NCBI GenBank assembly: GCA_016785225.1 | Contig: JAFBJZ010000670.1 | Span: forward strand, 310,001 to 374,000 | Length of the DNA stretch: 64,000 nucleotides | Reading direction: 5' to 3' | From: Psettodes erumei | Taxonomy: Eukaryota > Chordata > Actinopteri > Pleuronectiformes > Psettodidae | Shown: positions 24,171 through 32,960 of the stretch, in pieces | Position numbering within the stretch: position 1 is the stretch's first letter | How the letters are laid out: every line of letters begins with the position of its first letter | Position numbers and translations under genes: made by a program | The notes under the pieces: generated by a model | What the model saw: only the letters and a program-made list of their open reading frames with translations | The model's database searches: none | Told to the model about the DNA's origin: nothing

Positions 24171-27100
24171 GCTGCCCGTGCCAGCTGTGCGTATACCAGC
24201 GCTGGTTTTGGAAATCATTAGGTCTTAAGAACCTTCCCACTCTGTAAGACTCAAGAGGCTATTATCACCCTGTCACCTGCATCGCTTGCGGACAAACCGC
24301 ATCCTTCGCGGGCTGCAATTTAAGGCCCAGAAACTGCCTGCAGGTCCACAGAGACCCCTTCGCATAATGTCATTAAAAAGCGGAGACGCGCCGCCCCCCG
24401 TTCAGGTGTCGGCCCGGGAACGGTGCCGCTGGTGCGCACAGGAGACTCCTGGCAGAGCGGCGGCCACGGGTGGCGAATTTCACGAGCCCCAAACCGGTGT
24501 GAAATCGTAAGAGACCTCTGGGCTTCCATATCCGTTCATCCCACTTAATCTGTAGGGTAACCCCGGGTGTTTTATAATGCCATGATATACCATGGCAGGT
24601 TTCACGGGCTCAAGGATTTAGCAGCGTGATGCGATCAGCGCGAGAGGCAGCAGCGGGGGAAAATTTATTTTGCTCCGCGTGCAAATAGCTTGCTTAAATT
24701 ACCTTCCAGCGGCAGAATACATAGACGACAAAGATGACCTTTATCGGCAGGCGATCTAAAATTACCGGGGACGCGCTCTCTCCCTCTCACACTTTTAGCT
24801 CGCCTCCTCGTTTGCGGTGGACGCCGAACCGCTTGAGCTTGGGATCGATGCGCCGCTTTTCGTACGCGAGGAATAACCATTGATTAGCGCGTTTTCAATT
24901 GGGTTTCGAAAGAAATGGGCCAACGCGGCGGCACAATGCGGTAAATATTGACCGCTCCGCCGTCGATGCGGCGCTGTAGACCACGTCTTCGCTCTTCCCT
25001 CAGCTCCGCACGACCACACGCGGGGAGAACACCCCCTTCTTTACCTAGAGGAGCCAAGTAGGTGAGAGCGAGGACGGAGAGAGGAGACAAAAAAAACCCC
25101 AACAAACAAAGAAACAAAACAATTTCTACAGGCGTGAGCGATTCGTTCTGAGCAAGGACTCGGAGCGCAAGGAGAAACAATAAATTGCTAAATCAGTGCG
25201 GTGGGAGGTCAGCGCGAATGACACAGTGAAGGACGAGTTCTGAAAACACAAAACAGGACACAGACAATCAAACAAACAAAAGACAAACTGTCAGGTCGCT
25301 CAGCGGATTCGCGAAAAACAGTCGTTAAAGCAGTCTGATAAAGACTTCGGCCCCCGGGCGGCACATTACCGTATAACGTGTGAAGTCCCACCGTGAGTTG
25401 GTGCTCCGATCCCGCGCGCTCCCTCTCCGCTGGCGGGCGCTGGACGGAAACTGCCCCAGCGGCGAGGCGTGGAATCAATTGCCGCGACGTCGCGCTTCCC
25501 TCGGCGACTCGAAGGGGGGACGCGAGCGCCACCTCTCCAGCTGAAGACGTTCAATTTCCAGCCACTTCTCGGGGCAGAGTTCTGCAGCGGGGGTGGGAAT
25601 CAATGCAGAACAACTGGAAAATTGCTAATGTTATTTACATCAAAGTGAGACTGGAGGAGACCAATTATGCCAGTAATTCAAGGCAATATCCCTAAGTGAG
25701 CCGTCCCTTGGGTAAGAGCAGTGTAAAATTTTGATATCATTAATATTCTGAGACTTATCCCCGTATTGTGTTGTTGTTTTTTGGAACAACGCGTGGACTC
25801 AGACGACCCAGCCACAGGTGTTTGATATGCTGCAGATGCTACAGTTAGCGTGCTATTGTTCCGAATAATTCGTCCCGACGTTTTCTTTGTGCCGGCGAAG
25901 TCCTGAAGGAGCTCAAACACATGCAAGTGGGGTTTTGTCGTCGAGGAGCAAAACCGATCTCGGGGAGCGATGCACGATGCGCTGCCATCCCGCGACGTGG
26001 AGTTCGCCGCTGTCCCAACGCTTCGGGAAGGTTTCGGGGCCCACACGGCAAACGTGGCGTTGGGGGTACGCGCGGGCCGCATCCCCCCCGCGACCGATCC
26101 ACCGTGGTAACTGATCACTGTTGTGCCCACGCGCGTGAGCGAGGCAGCTCATTTCAATCAGGCCATTTCAAATGAAGGCGAGCTGAGGGAAGCGGAGAAC
26201 GAGATCAACACGAGCATTTATTTAGCTGCAATGCTTTATGGGGGCGCATTATTGTTATCGTTACGCGCCCCCCCCCCGCCGATGGAGGACTGCGATAGCC
26301 TGGCACGTGATTGTGAATTACCCGTGCTGGAACGTTCAGAGACGTTGTTGATGTTTTTAAAAAAAAGAAAGAAAAGAAAAGAGAGGATACAAACAGCTCA
26401 ACGTGAATGATTTATCTTAATCAGCATCCGTCTCTAACAAGTCATCTTATCGCCGACTCAGCTTTTAGGACCATCCAGGAAATTATAGAAAAACAATACA
26501 CGCCGAGTGAGACCTCTGGAACCTCTAAAACACTCATTCAAGGTTTCAGAATGAAAATGAAAATTGGAATTGCAACATTTTCTCTCCTTTTTTTGTGTGT
26601 GTGGGAGGGAATTGTTTGTCAGCATGTCAACAAAATAAATGAAGTCTGTCAAAGTCTAATCATTTAGCCCATCAAGGACTCCTGTGGTAACTTTAAAAAA
26701 AAAACTGCAATGCTTTTAGTCGTCGTTTCGTCGACTTGTCGCTTGAGTGAAGCTCATTGATGAGACGGATGTTCGCCTCAACTAATGGAGGAGCTGCGTC
26801 AGTAAATCACCCTGTTTTGTTTTGTTTTTTTTGACACCGTAATACGACACGTCTCGTTGTTCTCTGTAAGTGCGAGCACTGTATAAATGTCAACCCCCCA
26901 CCCCCCACCCCCAGCATAGCCTCTGCCTCCTCTGCTGCAGGGCAGTTACAGAGACGGAGCACCGGCCCTCGCGCCGGAGCGCCGTTCCCCGGCAGCTCGC
27001 TAATGTCAACCTGCCTGATGCGCGCAGCGGGGCGGGTTGCTCCGAGACGGCGGCAATTTTCCACTGCATGCGAATGAGACTGGAGAGCAATCCGCCGGCC

Positions 27101-27458
27101 TAAGAGCCTCATAATCAGCACATCATTATCGGGTGGGGGGGTGCACGAGGTGGGGACGAGGGAGAGAGGAAACAGAGGGAGGGAGCGGCGGATGACGCCA
27201 AACGAGCCACTGGCAGCGATGAGACGTAAGAAAAAGGGGAAGGAGGGGGGAGAAGGTATTTGTGGAATAACGGGGGCCAGGGGAACAGAGTCGCTGTGGG
27301 GACTTTACTGAGCGCAGCGTGGAAGGGACTGAGGTGAGGCGACACCCCCGCGGGCAGAGAGCACCACCTCTGTTTACACTTCAACCGGGCTCTTTGAAAA
27401 GCAGCGGCAGGCTGGATGTTCCCCCGTTGGTCAATGTTAATGCTCACAAAACCTAACG

Positions 27459-27479
27459 GCGCGCGCGCGCACACACACA
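27459..27479. repeat. (GC)n-(AC)n alternating purine-pyrimidine tract
   Basis: GC repeated six times passes straight into AC units, giving about 21 nt of strict purine-pyrimidine alternation. This is a classic Z-DNA-forming composition, about 1.5 kb upstream of the start codon. Confidence 0.85.
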
Positions 27480-27962
27480 GGTACTGTTTTTTTGGGGGGG
27501 TTTAAAGGCAGAAATATTATGACAGCTCTTTGAAGCTTACTTTGCCTTGGTGCATTTTTTTTCTCCGGTGAGTTCAAAAGAAAAGCAAGGACAACAAAAG
27601 CTTATATCACAGCCCATATGTTGCCCTCCTCTGTTTTTCAGGAGTGCCTGGCATTTCTGCGCGCTCAAACTTCCCTTTCATCCCTTGTCTGGCGACGGAC
27701 GCCGAAACGGCCCGCCGCCCCGGGCCGAAGCCTGCGGGCCACACCGCACTTTCATGATGGTGCAGGTGCGCGGCTCTTGTAGCCTGTGGCCCAGTTAATA
27801 CTTTATCCCTTAAAAGAAAGAAACAAAAAAAGCCATTTTGGAGAGATTTAGTCGTCACGAGGTGGTTTTGCAATCCAGGCCTTTTCTTTTTCTTTTGGTT
27901 TTAATGTGTCAGTGATCAATCACGGCCGTGGCTCAAACGGAGAACTTCCCTGCCACCCTCCG

Positions 27963-27976
27963 CCGCGCGGGGGCAG
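27963..27976 (+). promoter_or_regulatory. Candidate CTCF core site
   Basis: CCGCGCGGGGGCAG matches the classical CTCF core CCGCGNGGNGGCAG at every fixed position and is followed by TAGCG. It lies about 1 kb upstream of the putative start codon, where a boundary or promoter-proximal anchor would be plausible. A match to a 12-fixed-base motif in GC-rich DNA can occur by chance, so occupancy is inference. Confidence 0.4.
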
Positions 27977-28145
27977 TAGCGTACAGGCGCACGTGGCCCG
28001 TCGGTGTTCGGTTCAAGTTGCGCGCGTGCGATTGTCGATTCATAAAATGTATAGTCAGAGACCACCCGCGCTGACACGTCTGAGGATCCGTAAGCGTAAG
28101 GAAAGCTTTTTTAAAAACCTGGGTTAGAAGGTCTGTTTACACAAA

Positions 28146-28147
<2 letters not shown>

Positions 28148-28188
<41 letters not shown>
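28148..28188. repeat. (CA)n microsatellite, about 20 units
   Basis: Uninterrupted CA run, about 0.8 kb upstream of the first coding exon. Confidence 0.95.
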
Positions 28189-28190
<2 letters not shown>

Positions 28191-28637
28191 GGGAGCCACG
28201 GTGCAAGCTCAGCCTCCGGGTAATGAAACGGAGCAAGTGGCTGTGCAGAAGTGGCTGGCTAGAGGAAAGGAGCGTCATCACAGGCGCCACAGTCGTTTAT
28301 TTTGCTTTTTTTTTCTCTTCAGGCTAATCAGAGGACTGACATGTGACACTTTTCGAAAATTTCCGACGAAGCAGAGGCGGTGAGACACGCATGAACTTGG
28401 GAGAGCGTGTGCAGTCGCCGCGCTCGTCATTTATTTTCTTTTTCTTTTTTTAATGCCCCCCCCTCCCCTGTACCCCCCTTCTTTCTTGTTCACTCCTCTC
28501 TCCGCGACACATTCGGGGGGGTTGTTCGGGGCAGCGGGAGGATGATGTCAATATTCCGCCTCGCGCAGTTGACAGCCGAGCAAATCCAATTGGACTGACT
28601 CCGCCTCGCCCGAGCGGGACTCGTCCACGGGCTTTTT

Positions 28638-28657
28638 TCTTCTTCTTCTTCTTCTTC
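28638..28657 (+). repeat. TTC trinucleotide microsatellite
   Basis: Six to seven tandem TTC units following a T-run, within the CpG island upstream of the first coding exon. It is a polypyrimidine tract on the + strand. Confidence 0.8.
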
Positions 28658-28798
28658 GTGCTACGGCGAGCCTGTCCGCGCGCCCGGTGCGCTCTGACCG
28701 ACGGCAGCTCGCTCCGCGCTCCCCTCCAACTCCACCCCCCCTCCTCCAGTCACTCACCCTCATCACCGGTGAGGAGCAGTCTGACGCACACAGGACCG

Positions 28799-28860
28799 GC
28801 AGCAGCAGCGGCGGCGGCGGCGGCAGGAGCAGGAGTGGGAGCAGCAGCAGCAGAAGCACC
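28799..28860 (+). repeat. GCA/GGC trinucleotide-rich tract in the 5' leader
   Basis: An interrupted run of CAG, CGG/GGC, AGG/AGC triplets. In one forward frame it reads as poly-Ala, in another as poly-Ser/Gly, but neither frame joins the exon-1 ATG. It is more simply a structured, GC-rich 5' untranslated leader. Trinucleotide tracts of this type are length-variable. Confidence 0.6.
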
Positions 28861-28877
28861 AGCCAGGACTCCCGGAG

Positions 28878-28946
28878 GGTGTGTGCGTGTGTGTGAGTGT
28901 GTGTGTGTGCGTGTGCGTGCGTGTGTGTGAGCGTGTGCGTTGTGGC
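28878..28946 (+). repeat. Degenerate GT/GC alternating repeat immediately upstream of the start codon
   Basis: About 69 nt of GTGTGTGCGTGTGTGTGAG-like sequence end 12 nt before the ATG at 28958. Nearly strict purine-pyrimidine alternation makes it a Z-DNA-prone tract, and if transcribed it forms a G/U-rich leader. It also holds the in-frame stop at 28928-28930. Confidence 0.75.
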
Positions 28947-28957
28947 CACCGAGCAAC

Positions 28958-29120
28958 ATGTTCCCAGCGCGGAGACGGGGACGGCGCACCGGGGGCTCGA
29001 CGGCGGCGCCGCCTCGGAGCGCGGTGGCAGCCGCCGGGCGGACCGGACAGGTCGGACAGGTGCGGGTCTCCTGTTGGATTCTGCTGGGGGCGACCTGTAT
29101 CCTCGGCGCTCGGGCTCAAG
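28958..29120 (+). CDS. First coding exon of a secreted or single-pass membrane protein (partial)
   Basis: This 163-nt exon encodes 54 residues plus one base, so the following intron is phase 1. The ATG is preceded by AAC (A at -3, a good Kozak context). An in-frame TGA at 28928-28930 lies upstream with no other in-frame ATG between, which fixes the start. The peptide begins MFPARRRGRR, continues through a Gly/Ala/Arg/Thr-rich stretch to about residue 36, then has a hydrophobic core (about 37-50, CWILLGATCILG) and ends ARAQ. This is a signal peptide with a long basic n-region and an A-x-A cleavage site before Gln-54. The exon closes CAAG|GTAAGA, a near-consensus donor. Many axon-guidance and receptor genes end exon 1 just after the signal peptide. 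ROR-type receptors have a similar Arg-rich start and AAAQ-like end, but that resemblance is too weak to name the gene. Seen: ORF, upstream stop, hydrophobic core, donor. Inferred: a real gene with further exons beyond the window. Confidence 0.72.
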
Positions 29121-29126
29121 GTAAGA
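29121..29126 (+). other. Splice donor of intron 1
   Basis: CAAG|GTAAGA matches the vertebrate U2 donor consensus at positions -2, -1 and +1 to +6 nearly perfectly (G instead of T only at +6 beyond GTAAG). Translation continued past it runs into low-complexity T-rich sequence and a stop within about 12 codons, as expected for intron. Confidence 0.65.
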
Positions 29127-29442
29127 CGCGCAACTCCGATTTCTTTTCTTTTTAAAATTTTTTATTTTCCTTCAATTCACATAGTCCAGCTACTGTTGTT
29201 GTTGGAAGCGACCTCAGAAGCGCACAAGAAAGTCTATGTTTGGGATACATGGTGTCGTAGGTAATAATAAGCAATAAGATAAGGCTAAAAAATAATGATA
29301 ATATATATAAATTGTTCCAAAATCCGGCTTAAAGATTTGGCCACATAACCAAACTTAGACCACTCACGGTATAATTTCCTACCTGACACGCTATAAATAA
29401 GACTCCAACTCGTTTCCTGAAACAGTAACGTGCGCAAATCTG

Positions 29443-29472
29443 CCCCCCCCCCCACACACACACACACACACA
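29443..29472. repeat. Poly-C / (AC)n compound repeat
   Basis: C11 followed by about nine CA units, 320 nt into the putative first intron. The same C-run plus CA arrangement recurs at 18127-18149, 37138-37160 and 55684-55711. Confidence 0.9.
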
Positions 29473-31214
29473 TTCCCCACTGTAATCGCAAGGCCACTGG
29501 CAAGTAGCCTGCGTCTGCAAAACTGTGCACTCACAATATTCAGGGGCAAATTCGGGTGTGTGGGGGGGGGTTGGTTTGGATTGAACAACCCCCATCCAGC
29601 AGCTGTTCTAAGGCGGCGTAGTTCTGTGTTCGTGATTTCAAATTATTCTGTATCCCGTTTTCGTATTGTTAGTTTAACAGTTTCACAGCTGAGTTTTTTT
29701 TTTTTTAACGGCTGCTATTCTAAGTGTCCACGCAACCTGTAAAAAGGCTTCTCACCCGTCGTCAACTCTGCAGAACGATCAGCGGCCCTGCTGAGAAGAA
29801 CCCCACAATCTATCGCTTCGTTCCCCTGTAACTATAGGCGACCTTAATGGCCTGGCAGAGGAGGTCATTAACTTGCATGAATGCGGGAGAGCAGAGCGGG
29901 GACCATCATTGGAAGGCTGCGTTCAATTTGCCTAACGTCCGCTCTTTACTCACAGGCCGCGCAAAAGTAATGAAACAAATGAAAAAAAAAAAAAACACGC
30001 ACGGCCTCCTGCCGGCCTGGTGCACAGTTTCCGAGAGATGCGCGCCTGGATGAGGTTGCTGCGCCTGAACGGGTTGCGGCTCCTCCCTGGTCGCGTACCA
30101 GCGGAAGACCCGCACCTGTCAGCAAGATACACGGCGGTAGCCTGCGTGGACCGGTAGCAGAGCTGCCGCTCGTTCCCAGGAGCTGAAGGTAAGTCGGAAA
30201 AGGACGCTGAGTGGGCTGGTGAAGTGAGCGAAATGTTGTGGCTTTTTATTGCAGGGGGGTGGGGGGCATGCGGAGCCATAAAAGACGAAACGCGTGTTTG
30301 TCATACAAATCCTTGGGGGCGTCCACTTCAGCAGATCCCAGCGGCGAAAAAAACCCAACCCCAAAACAACCTCCCGAGTCAGAAGTTGATTCGGTTTAAG
30401 CGCTCCTCCTCTCGTAATCACAATGCTCGGTGCACCAAAGTGCTCAAAGCAGAATAATCCCTTTGCTTGTTTGTCTCCGAGCGGGTCGCGTCGCTCTGAA
30501 GTGCTCACGACCCCGATCTGAAAAAAAAAAAGTCCCGGGCGCCTCTTGTTATGCGGGGCGCAGCTCCTGCGGCTGCTATTGCCATCCGTTTTCTGCTGAT
30601 CTGCTGAGCGCGTCGAGCCTACTTCATAGGGCCTTACCCCCACCCCCCACCCCCCCACAAACCCCCATGCAGTTGGTACTCAGGCCCCTTGAATGTTCCC
30701 AGCCGTGTGTTAGCATCGGTGAGAGAGTCGCCACCCCTCCGCTGTGGCGCGCGGTCGCTTGGCTCGAGGGGGCCTCGGCGTTCCGCGGCCAACCGCAGCC
30801 GCTCCCCGAGCGCGGAAGAAGCCCTCCGGGGGTGCCATAAATTAGGTGTGGCGCGCAGGCTCACGAGGGCCCCCCGGGGAACAGGAGGTGGCATGTGCTT
30901 GTTTTTCAGCGGGCCCCTGCCGCACTCAATACTCCAGGCTGCACCGTTGCACAAGAGGATACCTGCTGGAGGTACGGCGGGGGTGGGGGGTTGGGGGTTG
31001 GCTCTCTCTCCTGCCACAGTCTGCTACCAGCTGCACTGATTTCAACCCCTTCGCCGAAATGCCAAATGTGAGGGTTTTGTCTTGTCTTGTTTTGTTTTGG
31101 GTTTTTTCTCTATCTCCTAACCTGTACTCTCACCCCTTCCTGAAAGCCCCTGATGCAGAAATCCATCCGTGCTTCTCGTCTGTAAAAGAGCGCGCGTGTG
31201 CCCGCTGACACTCA

Positions 31215-31400
31215 CGTTCCCGTCTATTGAGCTTTAATCTAGATAGCGGCATTGACTTTCTGCCAGCCGGCAGCTGCTCATAATTTTCTGGACGTCCGTT
31301 ATTATGCAGCCTGACAGCTGTCAGCCATTTCCAAATCTTTAAATCTCACCATAATCCCGCGTGTTTACAAAAAAAAGCATGTTTTTTATTTAAAACAGTC
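31215..31400. promoter_or_regulatory. Candidate enhancer with a CTGACAGCTGTCAG palindrome
   Basis: The 14-bp perfect palindrome at 31311-31324 combines two inverted TGACAG (MEIS/TGIF-type) words around a CAGCTG E-box. Nearby are TTTAATCTAGATAG (about 31,232), CTCATAATTTTC and GTTATTATGCAG. The stretch is free of simple repeats. Enhancer function is inference. Confidence 0.3.
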
Positions 31401-32399
31401 TGAATCCGTGTGTGATTAAACCTCTCCTCTCTGTGCCGGATCATTATTAGTCAACGTCGGTGACCGTGCCGGCGTGCTTGCACGCACGCACATGCCGGTG
31501 CATCGCTGGGGAAAGATAGGGAAATCAATGCACGCGGAATTACAAAGCTCCATCGGGGGGAATATAATGCGGTTTTAATGGAATCAAAGGCGTCTCCTCG
31601 TCCCAAGAAGGGACATACGGCAAACCCGACCGCACAACGCTCCATCGCGAGCGACAAGAGGCTTCATCGGTTTCGCACGTCGCCCCACAAGACCAAACCC
31701 CCAATAACGCAGTGGCCTCAGGCATCAGATCATAGACACGATACAAAATCTGGAGCCTCACGTGATGAAATCATTGCAGTCTCTCCCCCCTGAACTTAAA
31801 GCCCCACAATGGCATCCTAAGTCCCTTATGGGGCACGGCGGGGGCTTGAGCGCCGGAACTTGTCGAGCTACTGCAGCTAAACGCGGTGCATACTCATGAC
31901 GTGCGCACCCCCGTTTTTGGTGAAACATATTCAGTCAAACGGTGGTTGCTGCTCCAGAGAGCTAACAGATGTCTGCCGCAATTTGGACCAAACGCTTTTT
32001 TTCTCCGCTACGTGGCCCGCGCCCAGAAAGGACGGCGAGCGGCCCGCGCAGCCTCAGGTGAAAAAAACGCGACGGCAGCCTGACTTCCAAATCAGGCAGG
32101 CGCCTCACAGACACGCGAGGACCCATGTCTGGCTGGTTGGCAGCTGGGTTTTTTTTTGGGGGGGCTGCCAAATGCTGTCTACACATGTTTATTCATGTTG
32201 CCACAGGACGCCCCAGTCACCGAGATGGAACATGTCAGATCCGAACTGGAGAAGAAGAAAAAAAAAACAAGTAGAATCCGACCGGCTCGTTGGCATCGAC
32301 ATTCCAAACACGTGAATGAAAGCTCCTGACAACGTTTTTCTTTTAAGAAATAAACGAGAAAAATGAATTGTGGCGTTTCAGGGGTGAAAAAAAAGGCGG

Positions 32400-32960
32400 A
32401 AAGTGTTTAAGGGTGACGAATGATTGCGATCGACTTTATTGTTGAGGAGCGATTGGGCCGCGGCGCTGTCGCCACGTCGTAGCTTCGGGAGGCCTTTAAT
32501 TGACTCAGTCGAGCAGCAAAACTGTGTTTATGCTTCATAATGGGAAAGTAATCAAATTAACTTGTACCACGGGGTTTTGGCATCCACCCCTTGCCCAGTA
32601 ATTGCCATTTGCCCACGGGGCTACGGTTAATGGCTACCGCGCGGTGCAAAGAGTCCCGGCCCTCGCCGTGCGTCGATCACGCTGAAACGACTACTCGCCG
32701 CGCAGGAGCTGCGCTCGCCTCTTTTTGCCGCGCCGGCGTTAGACACTCATTACTCTAATGGGAATTTGTGCAGAGAATTTTATTGGCTGAAGCAGGCGTG
32801 CGGTATCCTGGGTCGGGGCTTTTTGCTTGAGAATACCGTGAATGACGCAACCCATGGGGTAAAGAATTTGCGGAAAATCATGCTCCGCAGACCGAGTTCC
32901 ATTACCCCCGGGCAGCTCCCTCTCCAACCGGGTGAAAACTACAGTTTGGTGGAAGTATGG
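32400..32960. promoter_or_regulatory. Candidate conserved non-coding element
   Basis: Two neighbouring microsatellite-free stretches contain TTAATTGACTCAG, GTAATCAAATTAAC and GTAATTGCCATTTGCC (32,495-32,610), then TACTCTAATGGG and GAATTTTATTGGCTG (about 32,751-32,790; CCAAT in reverse). They read as mixed-composition regulatory sequence, not as coding. Confidence 0.22.

Larger units (their letters stand above)
24170..28140. other. Upstream flank of the promoter, no gene seen
   Basis: CpG-rich unique sequence. It contains a 20-bp imperfect palindrome centred on 24,587 (24578-24597), a C-tract array at 26893-26912, the Z-DNA-type tract at 27459-27479 and the CTCF-core match at 27963-27976. A block at about 25,600-25,680 (AATTGCTAATG, ACCAATTATGCCAGTAATTC) and one at 26,400-26,530 look enhancer-like. 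No exon supported. Confidence 0.5.
28380..29150 (+). promoter_or_regulatory. CpG-island promoter and 5' leader region
   Basis: This is a dense run of CpG dinucleotides and GC-rich sequence around the first coding exon. It contains a CCAAT box inside the palindrome CCAATTGG at 28586-28593, CCGCC/GCCC boxes just downstream (28601-28612) and no TATA box at a sensible distance. It therefore looks like a TATA-less CpG-island promoter with dispersed initiation. The transcription start cannot be placed from sequence; somewhere between about 28,600 and 28,800 is likely. A short ATG-initiated frame at 28542-28598 (18 codons) overlaps the CCAAT box and so probably lies upstream of transcription. Confidence 0.5.

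Noticed and set aside
28542..28598. 18-codon upstream ORF
   Set aside because: Overlaps a CCAAT box, so it is probably upstream of the transcription start; no evidence it is transcribed.
28658..28949. Poly-Ala and poly-Ser frames on both strands over the 5' leader
   Set aside because: They translate the GCA/GGC and GT repeats, start at non-ATG codons and are not in frame with exon 1.
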